Below are positions 1-9,709 of a DNA stretch of 64,000 nt, piece by piece. How positions within the stretch are numbered: position 1 is the stretch's first letter; the number at the start of each line of letters is the position of its first letter. Under the pieces are notes generated by a model. That model searched no databases. It saw only the letters and a list, made by a program, of their open reading frames with translations, and was not told where the DNA came from. The position numbers and the translations under genes are program-made. Source of the stretch: Argentina anserina (lineage: Eukaryota; Streptophyta; Magnoliopsida; Rosales; Rosaceae); NCBI RefSeq assembly GCF_933775445.1, contig NC_065872.1:11222001-11286000 (forward strand), in the 5' to 3' direction.

Positions 1-280
1 AATGCAAGTCCTTGCAGTCCTCATGAATGGCCTCCCTAAAAGCAATGACGTTGTTTCCAAGGGCGAGACCTCCATGTCTAGCACAAAAAAATCCGCACGG
101 AAGATTAGGTGACTGACCTGCATAAGGACATCCTCAACATACCCCTTAGGTTACTTGTTAGACCTATCTCCCAATTGAATAATCACATTATCATTCTGAA
201 GGGGTCCTAATCCTAGTGATTGATAAACATTAAAAGGCATAACATTTATCGAAGCACCTAGATCAAGCATGACACTATGC
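1..280 (-). pseudogene. Ty3/gypsy aspartic protease, partial and broken
   Basis: One minus-strand frame carries the retropepsin core. VMLDLGASINVM lies at about 240-273, LGPLQNDNVIIQLGD follows, and LLLGRPFMRTARTCI lies at about 1-47. The active-site motif, normally D[ST]GAS, reads DLGAS, and a TAA interrupts the frame at 151-153. The gene runs off the left edge, so reverse transcriptase and integrase would lie outside. The flanking gag text (651-2745) is on the same strand, as expected for gag-pro of an Athila/Tat-like element. The protease would mature the polyprotein, but this copy is dead. Confidence 0.8.
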
Positions 281-650
281 CAATTATGCCTTCAGGCGAC
301 ATATATGTTGTGTCGCTGGAGAAAATTCAAATATGTCGCCTAATAGTCTGTCGCCAGTATAGCTGTTAGGCAACATATAATATATGTCGCTGTAAAGTGT
401 ATCAGGCGACATATGATAAAAACTCTTATGTCGCCTTATACTCATTACATCGACATATATTATGTCGCCTCATATTCATTCTAGCGACAAATATTATGTC
501 GCCTGATAGCTTTAACTGTGACAGGCTAGTAGGCGACATAATTGAATTTTCTCTATGAGGTGACATATTTGAAACCCTCTTTTGGCTGTTTAATTAGCTT
601 TTCTTATGACATATAAAACATTTATCGAAGCACCTATATCAACCATGACA
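241..650. repeat. 34-bp direct repeats (241-274 and 617-650) around an insertion
   Basis: The 34 bases at 241-274 recur at 617-650 with two mismatches. The shared text is the minus-strand protease active-site region. The intact gypsy reading frame therefore exists only in part on each side of the 342-base insert. The duplication is far longer than the 3-bp target duplication of CACTA elements, so it probably reflects repair-associated copying rather than simple transposition. Confidence 0.7.
273..616. mobile_element. CACTA-like non-autonomous element or terminal fragment
   Basis: The insert opens with CACTATGCC at 273, the start expected of a CACTA (En/Spm) terminal inverted repeat. Over about 290-560 it carries roughly 14 copies, some imperfect, of GGCGACATA or its complement TATGTCGCC in both orientations. 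This resembles the subterminal transposase-binding arrays of CACTA elements. No matching inverted TAGTG end is seen near 600-616, so the right end is probably lost. It interrupts the gypsy protease. Assignment rests on the CACTA start plus the motif array, with no transposase present. Confidence 0.5.
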
Positions 651-1300
651 TTTTCAAAGAATGTGTTACCAATTTTGCATGAGACATAAAAACTTCACGG
701 GTCCTTCATCTTAGTGGGTAGTTTCCACTGGATAACAGCCCAAACTGTCTCATTCATCTTTACTACATTCTCTTCCCTAGTTTGTCTCCGTGAAGTGCAA
801 AGCTCTTTTAAGCATTTGGCATACTTTGAGATTTGCTTGATGCACTCCAACAATGGAAGGTTAACTTGCACCTTCCTAAAAACTTCCAACACTTCCTCAT
901 CAGATTTGTCCTTCTTGATCTTAGCAAACCTAGAAGGAAAAGGTACAAACGAAATATGATTAGTCTTAACTAAATCACTTGAGTTAGAACTTGTACCTTT
1001 TGGTGCCTCTTGGAACGGCACACTCTCCTTCTTAGAGGTCGTTGGATCTTTCTCCAAATCCTTGTTGATCACAATCTCTTCATCATCATCAGCAATGTGG
1101 CCCGTTTGGGTCTTCTTTAAAACTCTAGGTTGATCCACTAGCTCCAGCCCACTCCTTGTTATGATGGCTTGGACTTGCTCATCCCTTGGGTTAGTTATAA
1201 CTCCACTTGGTAGCTTTCCTTATTCAGAGAAACGACCCATGCAATCAACTACTTGGCCCATATGCATCTTTAACTCCGCATTGTCGTTATTATTTGCTTG
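651..1300 (-). pseudogene. Gypsy gag-protease linker region (Athila/Tat-like)
   Basis: Minus-strand translation gives the conserved stretch before the protease in this lineage: FPSRFAKIKKDKSDEEVLEVF, then KVQVNLPLLECIKQISKYAK and LPTKMKDPG, with an acidic linker upstream (DDDEEIVINKDLEKDP). The frame is open at 695-1138 but is separated from the gag frame at 1301-1912 by stops. The same text recurs at 42403-42876 in a second copy. It has no independent function and is part of a decayed polyprotein. Confidence 0.7.
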
Positions 1301-1912
1301 TTAGCCCACTACCAAAGTTTGAGTGACGGTGTTCAACTGACTCTGCCCAGCAGCTAAAGACTTTAACATTTCCTCATAATTGGGAGCACTTGTCACATTT
1401 GGAGGTGTGACATTGAGATGGGGAGCTTGCGGTCTTGCAAACAAAATAGACGGGCGAGGCCCATATTGCATAGCATGATGTTGTGGCCTAAGCACATTGT
1501 CATTGTTAGACCACCAGAAATTTGGATGACCACGTAAACCAGGGTTGTAAGTATTGGAGAACGGATTGTACCCCTGGCCTCCCTGATAACTAAGGGCATT
1601 CACTTCCTCATATCCTCTACCAGAAGTATGTTGGGAACACTGATCAGTGGGGTGCCCCTCCGTACAAATACCGCAAACTTGTGCTATACTTGTTCTCATA
1701 AACTGACTCATCATTTTGGAAAGCTTGTCAACCATGTCCTCTAGAGCAGAATTAGAACTCGAATTTGTCTTATGCACTTGTCTTGTGGAACTAGCAGATG
1801 TTCCAAATTGCTGATTGTTAATGGCTCTTTTTTCCAATAGATCATTTGCTACCACATTACTCTTGTGTAGAAATGATCCACCAGCTGTTGAATCTAGAAA
1901 CTCTCTCTCCAT
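1301..1912 (-). pseudogene. Gypsy gag C-terminal half with zinc knuckle
   Basis: A 203-residue open stretch holds the nucleic-acid-binding end of gag. The knuckle reads CGICTEGHPTDQC (about 1632-1674), that is C-x2-C-x3-H-x4-C, one residue short of the classic CCHC spacing but common in Athila/Tat-like gags. A Gly/Asn/Pro-rich linker and the segment YEEMLKSLAAGQSQLNTVTQTL follow; the latter normally precedes the protease linker. It would bind element RNA in virus-like particles. Stops on both sides separate it from the rest of gag. Confidence 0.75.
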
Positions 1913-2745
1913 TTTTGTAGTAATCCTTCATAGGAATACTGAAGCAACATACCTTCTCTAATCTCTTGGGTTGGGCATGATGCTACAAGAGATTTGAACC
2001 TCTCATAGTAATTGTTGTATGAGTCATCTGACCCTTGCTGTTATCTACTTTCTGATGTGTGTCACCCTTGAAGTGGGAAAATACTTCGACAAAAACTCAT
2101 TCACCATTGTTGTCCACGAAGTAATACGACCAGTAGGTACCTCAAACAACTACTTTTGAGCTAGATCCTCTAATGTATATGGAAACGCCCTCATCTTTAC
2201 TGTCTGAATATCAGATCCTCTGGGGCACATGGTCTCACAATTGAACTCAAACAATGTAAGATGCTGATTGGGGTCATCTCCTAAGTGTCCATGGAACTTA
2301 GGCAAATGATGTAGGAATTCACTCTTCAACTCAAAATCACTCGTCTTGCCCTCCTCTCGAACATAGTACGCTATGTTAGAGGATGATGTCCCCTCAATTG
2401 CTCATTCTACTTGGCCATTCTGCTCTCTAATCGATGCCATTTTTAGTTTTAGACTGCGTTTTCCTCTGTTCGGCTTTGAACTGTGGGCACTAGATCAGAT
2501 AAATCGAAATTCAATTGGCCTAAATGACATGGACTTGTCAACAATTCTATATGTGGATCGTCAAAGAACAATGGATTAAACCCACTACAACTTGATGAAG
2601 CTGGAAATGGTAAAATTGATCCAAAGTTTCTTCCTTTGTGAAATGAACAATCTGAGTTGATAGAAACGTTATCTCCCTCTCCTTGTAGTTGAATTATCTT
2701 CAGACGTTCACTAAGTTTGAGATATGCGACACTAAACTTGGACAT
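1913..2745 (-). pseudogene. Gypsy gag N-terminal half, frame-broken
   Basis: Minus-strand frames contain the retrotransposon gag core, including FNCETMCPRG, LFEVP, SWTTMVNEF and YFEGLL-type segments, broken by stops and frameshifts between 1913 and 2445. At the 5' end, 2449-2745 encodes 98 residues starting MSKFSVAYLKLSERLKIIQL. It is about 80% like the start of the second copy (43570-43878). That conservation between two damaged copies suggests MSKF is the genuine gag start. Upstream is the leader and then the primer-binding site at 3794. Confidence 0.65.
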
Positions 2746-3793
2746 TCATGTGCCTGAAAAGACTAAGTGATAGCAACTTTACATAATATGAAATACAAGT
2801 ATGAGTAAATAAATACTTTATTTCTTTATTTCTTTTTCTTCGTTTCTCTCTCTTTGTTTTTCTTTCTTCGTTTTGTTTTTACAGAAATGTGGACTAACAC
2901 TATGTCTAATTGATTTTATTCACACAATTCTAAAATTTAAGGTACGTAGAATAGATGAGCTAACTGTGCAATGAACTGAGACAGTCTCAGGTAGGGTCTT
3001 GCTTTATATGATATATCTTAAACTTTTAGGGTATCATTTTCTTTTGAAATTATATATACTTATTTATAAAAAGTTATTTTCCTAAGTTATAAAGCAATAT
3101 GGACGTGCGGCCGAAGTATGCGTCTAGACACAAACTCATTCCTTTGTTTCAGAAGGCTGGATAACTAGATTCAAAGATAGTCGCAAGGTAAGACTCATTT
3201 GTTGGACACCACAGAGACTACACCCTCAAAAACATGTTTCCACTATCGACTCCATCACCGAGATGTATGTCAGTCAATAGGTCTTTGAGATCCAAGTTTA
3301 TAAACCTTGAACCAGGGTAATGAAAACAGCATGTCCCTTACTCAGCTCGGAATAAATTTGTGTGTTAGACTGCTCGCAAAGTGTTAATAAAAGTCGTCAT
3401 CAACCCCAAGCGACTTTAGCAAGGTACAAATGGACGGTTAAGGCTAATATTAACAAAATAGACTTTACTTATTCTATTTGCTTTCAAACTTACAATAAAC
3501 TAAGAATAAATAAAGATTTAACTTCCTAAAAATTTAACTAAGTGTAAAAAATATTCCTATATACATACTACTACATAATTGTAACAAATAACACATAAAT
3601 AACGAATAAAAAAAACAACAATATTTTTTTTTACTTTTTTAGAAAAAGAAAATAAACAAACTTAAATTTTGTTTCTTGTTTTTTTTACTGATTTACTGGT
3701 CACTGTACTGTTCACAAGAATTTATTTTTACAAATATATAATTACACAAATCACAATATATTGCAAAACTAACACTTCAAATTTTCTCAATTA
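2746..3793 (-). other. Leader of minus-strand gypsy copy A
   Basis: This is AT-rich DNA between the gag start and the primer-binding site, with poly-T/A runs at about 2818-2880 and 3600-3690. No coding frame is seen. It matches 43879-44893 in the second copy closely, so it is the 5' untranslated leader. Confidence 0.6.
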
Positions 3794-3809
3794 CCCGGCA
3801 ACGGCGCCA
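3794..3809 (-). promoter_or_regulatory. Primer-binding site, tRNA-Asp type
   Basis: The minus strand reads TGGCGCCGTTGCCGGG, complementary to the 3' end of plant tRNA-Asp. This is the usual primer of Athila/Tat-like gypsy elements. It lies four bases inside the LTR end at 3814 and fixes the orientation of copy A. Confidence 0.85.
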
Positions 3810-3813
3810 AAAT

Positions 3814-4312
3814 TGATAAGACGCGCGAGCGTCACATAATTAACCCTGTAAAATGTTATCGTTAGTATAAAATAAGCAGAGATCATTCAGTCCGGGAAAT
3901 TGAATGGAACTCTAAACTGTTAGTGTTAACAAATAATGAGGGTTTTGAGATTGATTATTAACTAATAAAATAAAATCTAAATTACTATTTATATTATCGA
4001 CTCTCTTTATCAAACTAAACCAAATTCACCAATGCACCACATAAATACAAGTTTTCTTCTATCATGCATTCTAATTCATCTAATTACATACTTTTAGACA
4101 CCAATACAATTAGAGCCTTAGGGGAACATCTAATCATACAAGATTTCTATTGACGTTTAGGTTGACTTAGAGTCTCACTTAAATTGTATGCAATCAAGTT
4201 TAACAACACTTAGGGTATAAATCAAACAAGATTACATTTAAGTATCAAATCTTTGTTAGAGATATGCTTCACGGTGATGTCACTCACCATGGGGTACATG
4301 TAACAGAACAAT
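3814..4312 (-). mobile_element. Athila-like 5' LTR, truncated (copy A)
   Basis: The LTR terminus (TGATAAG on the plus strand) adjoins the primer-binding site. The sequence matches the LTRs at 14940-16623 and 44914-45634, sharing for example AGTATAAAATAAGCAGAGAT, up to GGTACATGTAA. It then breaks abruptly at 4312 into unrelated DNA carrying the acidic pseudogene, so most of the LTR is missing. Confidence 0.75.
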
Positions 4313-5530
4313 TCATAGTTAGAACCACAACAGTGTCATTTCACACAGGTCTACTACCTAGTTGTTGTAGAAAACATGAAATAAAAGAGTAAACTATAAA
4401 CTCCAAGTTCCTACAAGTCTGCCGCTATACCAAGCTACTCTACATTTGCCACAGCTCAATTCAACTCATTACAAATAGACTGACTCAAAACCCAAGTAGA
4501 CTAGATCCATACAGGTTTGCAGTTTTTAAACAACAATAACCACCTTACTAATGCTCAAAATCACATGCAGACATATAGGGCCCTATTGTAATGGCATGCA
4601 TAATATTCACACGAAATTGAAAAAGGCTAGTCCAACAGGTTTGGCTGTCTTTCTCCCCATATTAACAGGCTGACTGGCACACTTCTTCCTCGGTCTCTTC
4701 TCATCATCTTCTTTTTCTTCTTGATCTTTATCAGTCCCGTCTTCCTCATTCTCATCATCTTCTTTTTGCTCTCCATCTTCATGAGTCATGTCTCCACCTT
4801 CACTAGACACCTCTGTATCATCCCCTTCAGCGGTAGTTTTGACTTCTTTTGCAATGTTCATAACACCTTCAGTATCCAATGAAGAATCTTGCGGATTCGA
4901 GGTATTAGAATTGTTGCGTTGCCGCATCCACCGTCATTTGTTTAGGCTCCTATGTCGAATCCTTACGCTCAACCACCACCGGCACAGTCTCTGTAATGGG
5001 TTGCTCCGCTCCATTGTCCGCAATCGGTTGCTAGATCTCCTCTGTCGGATTCGGGTTGTCCACAGTCGTTGTCTTCTAATTTCCTCTGTCTTTTCTGAGT
5101 CCTCGACAGTGGATTTCTTCATCTACGCATTTTTTTTGTTGGCATTCGTCGACGAATTAGGATTTGTCAAATCTTCCACTGAATCCTCACTCTTTTTCGT
5201 GTCCTCGTCAATGGATTTGTTGTTCCCCGCAATCTCTTTGTCAACCTTCACTTGCAGTTTACGAATTTTCGGAGTTTCCACTGTCAGTACGTTCCGAGTC
5301 CTCGACATTGGGAATTTTGGCCGCTACCTTCTTTTTGTGCTCGTTCGCCGGCGTTGGTTTCTTGGTAGCCTACTTCTGAATGTTAGAGAGGGTTTCCATG
5401 CTAGCCTTAATTGAATTCAAACTGAGTCGAGAACTCCTTCGATCTCAAAACAACCTAGCTTACCTCGGTGATATTGGTATTCTTAACCTCTGTTGGGGCT
5501 TTTTGGGCGGAGCTTTCTTCGGCTGCATTC
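4313..5530 (-). pseudogene. Broken gene for an acidic, low-complexity protein of unknown function
   Basis: Bases 4313-4606 show no coding signal and may be the 3' UTR. From about 5530 down to 4607 the minus strand reads through three separated open pieces: a Lys/Pro-rich start (MQPKKAPPKKPQQ near 5530), then VEDSER and IDEDTKKSEDSVEDLTNP (5123-5308), MKKSTVEDSEKTEEIRR directly after an in-frame TAG (from 5122), and a strongly acidic tail (GGDMTHEDGEQKEDDENEED, 4607-4927) ending in the basic run RPRKKCASQ. The charge pattern suggests a nuclear or chromatin-like protein. I do not recognise the family. At least one in-frame stop and two frame changes make it a pseudogene, or a spliced gene I cannot model. 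It replaces most of the copy A LTR. Confidence 0.4.
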
Positions 5531-6425
5531 CAACTCAGTAGCGAGAGACGTAGATGAGTGGACTTTTTGAAGATTGATCGATTTAGATTTTAGGGTTTAG
5601 GGCCACCTAGAATTGGTGGTATTTTGAAAGAAGAGTTTTATGATACAGAAGTAGACTTTGGAGATAGATGGGACTATGTTTAAAAGCAGTAGTAGTTTTT
5701 GGTGAGAATACTTATAAGAGACGATGTTTGATTAATATATCTGTGTTCATATGATGAAAGAAGATTAGCAGATTTTTGGGACGAAGAGAGACTGTTGGGA
5801 TGAAGAGAAGATTTATTGCTGCGTTAATCTATGTTGTTGAGTAAATGAATGTTAGTTGATTAAAATTTAAATTTAAAATTAATGTTAATGGTATTGGGAT
5901 TTGTGTAGATACTAATGGTGTTAACATAAAACTAACGGTGTTAGTTGGGTGTTTGGTTAAAACTAACGGTATTAAATGGGTGTCAGTTAAGATATCCATA
6001 CCTCAAGGTGCAATAAATGAATCACATATTAGAATACACTAAAATTGGGAAGAGGAGTACTAGGAGCCATAATATGACTCCAAATTCGGCGCCGGAATTC
6101 TACGAAGCAATCTACATCACATTGCCGCATTAATAATTAAAATTATAAAAAACAATTTTAGATGAAAAAACAATCATATCATTGTTAATCAAACGGTTCT
6201 AAATTATTATAAAAATATTTTTTTGTTCTTTTTATCATTTATTCTTTTTCACCACAATAATGCTTCTAAAATATTGTTTACAAAAATTAAAATTTACAAA
6301 AATATGCTTAAAATATATGTGTGCGCAGGTGAAATATTTATATATATATATATGCACTAAATATATTTATTTTTAAATTTTAGACGATGTAAGGTAACTA
6401 TAACATTTATATGTGTGCACGCGTG

Positions 6426-6458
<33 letters not shown>

Positions 6459-6779
6459 ATTCTTTTAGTTTTTTTTTTCTGAAAGAGAATATTCTTTTAT
6501 TAGAGTATAATCGATTTAAAGGGATATGTATGGTAACAAATGTTATTTTTCCTAAAGTATACATATCTTAATTATTACCATATTTGATACAATTATGTCG
6601 ATTGTAATCTTTCTTGTGGCAAATATGTCAAAATTCATGATATTCTTATTTAATTAATTTATATTTATAATTAATTAATGGCTATAATTAATTAATACAA
6701 TTACTATATAGGTACTACACACATGCATATATATTTCAAGCACATTTTGGATATATCGTATTTTTATTACATTTTGAAA
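5531..6779. other. AT-rich spacer with dispersed-repeat fragments
   Basis: No coding region is seen. Bases 6070-6300 resemble 53960-54190, sharing CAATCATATC, TTGTTAATCAAAC and ATAATGCTTCTAA. Bases 6690-6790 resemble 53690-53760 (TATATTTCAAGCA, TTTTGAAAGCATTT). Short repeats of AACTAACGGTGTTA occur at 5900-5970. The stretch looks like copia flank and a small repeat family. Confidence 0.45.
6428..6457. repeat. (AT)n microsatellite
   Basis: About 15 uninterrupted AT units, with a shorter AT run at 6340-6352. Confidence 0.9.
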
Positions 6780-7330
6780 GCATTTAAAAAAATGCAGCGT
6801 AAAGGGTGGTGAGCCCTTATGATGATGATCATAGCTAAAAACCTTAGCAAATTCAACGTTCCTTGTGGAAAGTAAAGCGACGTTTGACCCAATCAACAAG
6901 ACACTCGACTTCACGGCGGGACAGTGTCAAAATAAAATTAAGAGAGGCAACGACGCGGTGAAATTGTCTAGACAATACACTATAAAATATTGTATGAGGG
7001 GGGTTTGAAACAAAATGCAATCCCACCGAGTGTATCACATGGCAATAGAACTAGATTCTTCCATTTAAGAGTTGGAAAACATGGTATTGGAGAAGTTGAA
7101 TATCAAATAATTAGGGTGGTAAAAATCATCCAATTGGTGCGGGTAGTCACCAATAATAATAAAATCGTTGGAGTTATGAAACGACTTGGATAAAATCGGA
7201 AAACCATGTCAAACAAACTCAAAACCGGGTCAAATATGGACTGGGAAAACGTGACAGTAAAAACTTCGGAAAATATGCCGAAAAAATGACGACAAACGAC
7301 GAAAAACTCACCCTAAACTAGAAGCGCTGA
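6780..7330 (-). pseudogene. Ty1/copia fragment: leader plus integrase scrap
   Basis: The minus strand at 6785-6910 encodes NVALLSTRNVEFAKVFSYDH, matching the integrase stretch HVALLSIRNVAFAKLLAKII of the plus-strand copia at 55620-55690. Bases 6910-7330 match that element's untranslated leader (54480-54800), sharing reversed text such as TACCACCCTA and CCATGTGATACACTCG. The leader is joined directly to integrase, so gag and protease were deleted. No function remains. Confidence 0.65.
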
Positions 7331-7445
7331 TTGCCGGAAAACCAGCTAGCGGTGGCCAGAGCTGGCCGGTATGAAGGCTGGAGCTACATGTGTGATAGGG
7401 GATGCCGGAAGGAAGCGGATGGTGGTGCCGGAAATGCCAGAACAG

Positions 7446-7561
7446 TTACTGGGTACATGATAGTCACACATTTGTTACTGGGTACATGATAGTCACACAT
7501 TTGTTACTGGGTACATGATAGTCACATATTTGTTACTGGCTACATGATAGTCACATATTTA
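7446..7561. repeat. Four tandem 29-bp repeats
   Basis: Units start at 7446, 7475, 7504 and 7533, each beginning TTACTGGGTACATGATAGTC. The first two are identical; the later ones differ at one or two bases. There are no spacers and no flanking genes of a repeat-based immune system. Confidence 0.95.
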
Positions 7562-8126
7562 TGTAACTTTTATTGTATTAATTATTCATTTTACTTAACT
7601 ATTTTGTTTTATATTTTTATATTTTTAATTAACTTTATTTGTTGTTAGGTATTTTGAAGTGTAATAAAGAAGAGAAAAATGTGAAATTACGGTAATTTTC
7701 CGCGCAGCACCATTTTTGTTGGTGCCATGCTTGTTCTATCACATTGTTCTATCACAACTAGATTCCATCTTTTTAGTTGAGATTTAACTATACCATTTTT
7801 CTCTCTTTCTCACAAAATCATGGCTCCCCATTGTCCAAAAATCTACACATATATTATGCAAAAATCTGATTTAATTTTGGGTGTAATCACCTCTAGGTCC
7901 ATCACTTCCTTCTTTATCACCCACTTCCTCCATGATCATTCACTTCTTTCATGATCACCCACTTTTTTCTATTTCTTTCATGATCACTCACTTCCTTCTT
8001 TACCACCGACTTCCTCCATGATCATTCATTTCTTTCATGATCACCCACTTCATTCCATGATCACTACCCTACTCACTACATCATTATCTCTCATTTTCTC
8101 TACTTTTTTCCACCACCATTCTCCTC

Positions 8127-8134
8127 TATAAAAA
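8127..8134 (+). promoter_or_regulatory. TATA box of LTR copy 1
   Basis: TATAAAAA within CTCCTCTATAAAAATCTT. The same element sits at 25674 and 52178 in the sister LTRs, each time shortly after the TGATCA-rich array. Confidence 0.6.
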
Positions 8135-8187
8135 TCTTCATCACCACCATCTCCATACACACCATTTTCCACAACCAACCAAGAGAA

Positions 8188-8190
<3 letters not shown>

Positions 8191-8277
<87 letters not shown>
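8191..8277. repeat. (GA)n microsatellite
   Basis: About 43 uninterrupted GA units just after the LTR's TATA box and cap region. The sister LTRs carry only AAGAGAAATGG or AAGATAAATGG at this point, so the expansion is specific to copy 1. Long Ser/Leu-repeat frames here are not genes. Confidence 0.95.
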
Positions 8278-8280
<3 letters not shown>

Positions 8281-9414
8281 GAAAAAATAGAGAGAAGAAG
8301 AAAAGAGAAATGGGAGAAGACGGACATGGAGAGCCAAAGCGAAGTCACCTTCAATCTTCTTAAGCTACAATTAACATCTCCTTAAGGTGCTAAAATCTCA
8401 TCAAGCCTCCACAAGAAAAAGAAAATTCGGTCTCTTCTTCTTTAATTCATCTCTCATGTATTTTTGATGCTTTCATTTTAGATTATGTGTAACTAAATTC
8501 CTTAATAGTTATGGGCTAATCAAAGCTCTAGATATGTCTTTGATTTCAAACGCTAATTGATTTATATAATTTTAGATGAGAATTTCTTCACTGATTGTTC
8601 ATTGATAATTCTATTGCATGTCTCATTGGGTCGATACTTTGATGCATGTTTTAGGGTTTTATTATTTTGAATATGTATATGACCGACATATCGTTGCATA
8701 TTCTGTGAGAGATAACAAAATCTTTGCAAGTATTTGTGTGAAGTGATTCCTTAATAATCTAAGGCTACCGACATTGACCTTAGATTCTTTGTTATTACTC
8801 AAACGTTCTTAGAACTTCATGATTTTAATTATTTTGGTCTAGATGCCGACATTTCATAGATCAATTAATTGAGAATATAGTTAAGCCGATACCAACATTT
8901 CGCTTAACATGACAAGTAAGAGAACGTAATATAGTTAATGACCTAACAATATTAGCTTAACTGTGAGTGCATTCATCTATAATTATTGACATTTTTTTTG
9001 GGTGATTGAAGCATATCTAGTGGTGGAGAGAAGTTCCTGGCTATTGTTTTTCTCATATCTATATCCATATTTACTTTTTAATATTTTGTTTTTAGCAATA
9101 TTTATGTCTTATTTATTTTTGTTCACCAATCAAACTAATTCTGAATACCCTTAAATTGTGTGTGCTTGCCACGGTGTTTAGCTAGTGTTTATTTAATTTC
9201 GTAATTTTTGGTTGAGAATATATTAGCTAATTAATTAGGTTTCCACTCCTAGGTCGAGTCTGCCAGACTTTTAGTTTATACGTAAGTTTGTGTTTTTAAG
9301 TATTCGTTTCACCAATCCTCTGCGGGCAATGACCTTTATTTCTCATTTACTACATTGATATAATTGATTCGATAATAGGGTATTTTTGTCGGTCCTTTTG
9401 CGCCTATCAAATTT

Positions 9415-9431
9415 TGGCTCCGTGTCGCCGA
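9415..9431 (+). promoter_or_regulatory. Degenerate primer-binding site
   Basis: TGGCTCCGTGTCGCCGA follows the LTR end by five bases. It resembles the tRNA-Asp primer site TGGCGCCGTTGCCGGG found in the other gypsy copies, with several changes. Confidence 0.6.
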
Positions 9432-9709
9432 TGATTGTTTAATTCTAAGTCTTAAAAGTTTTTTAAAAATTATAATTATAATTATAATTATAATAATTAT
9501 TAATTTTAATATTTAATTTTTTTTCTAAATTTTAAAATTTACCTTTTTTAAAGTTTTTATTTTTTTTTTTCTTTTGAGTCTTACATTATTTACTATGTGC
9601 AGGAGCTTTTTGTATGCATACTCAACATTTTACAAACTCGGAACCACTATTATTTGATCTAGAGATTTAGAAAGTAGCAAAACTAAACAGGAAATAACAG
9701 AGACTACAT
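9432..9709 (+). other. AT-rich leader
   Basis: Untranslated leader between primer site and gag, including an ATAATT-type tandem run at 9468-9503. No gene is seen. Confidence 0.5.

Larger units (their letters stand above)
7680..9409 (+). mobile_element. Athila/Tat-type 5' LTR (copy 1)
   Basis: The LTR ends CGCCTATCA at 9409, followed by a primer-site-like TTTTGGCTCC. Its start near 7680 (TGTGAAATT) is judged from the similar TGTAAAATT at 51693, so the left boundary is soft. U3 carries a run of TGATCA-containing units (7930-8070), a TATA box at 8127 and a long GA repeat. Homology to the LTRs at 25194 and 51693 covers the U3 and promoter part but fades downstream, which indicates related subfamilies. 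It would drive transcription of the gag-pol remnant at 9710-12575. Confidence 0.7.

Noticed and set aside
4788..5414. 208-residue plus-strand ORF
   Set aside because: It is the shadow of the acidic minus-strand reading frame; its Ser/Leu/Arg bias is the complement of Glu/Asp/Lys codons.
7446..7561. CRISPR-like array
   Set aside because: The repeats are directly abutting with no spacers, and this is plant nuclear DNA with no associated genes.
8050..8354. Long Ser/Leu-repeat open frames on the minus strand
   Set aside because: They are translations of the GA microsatellite and have no independent coding signal.
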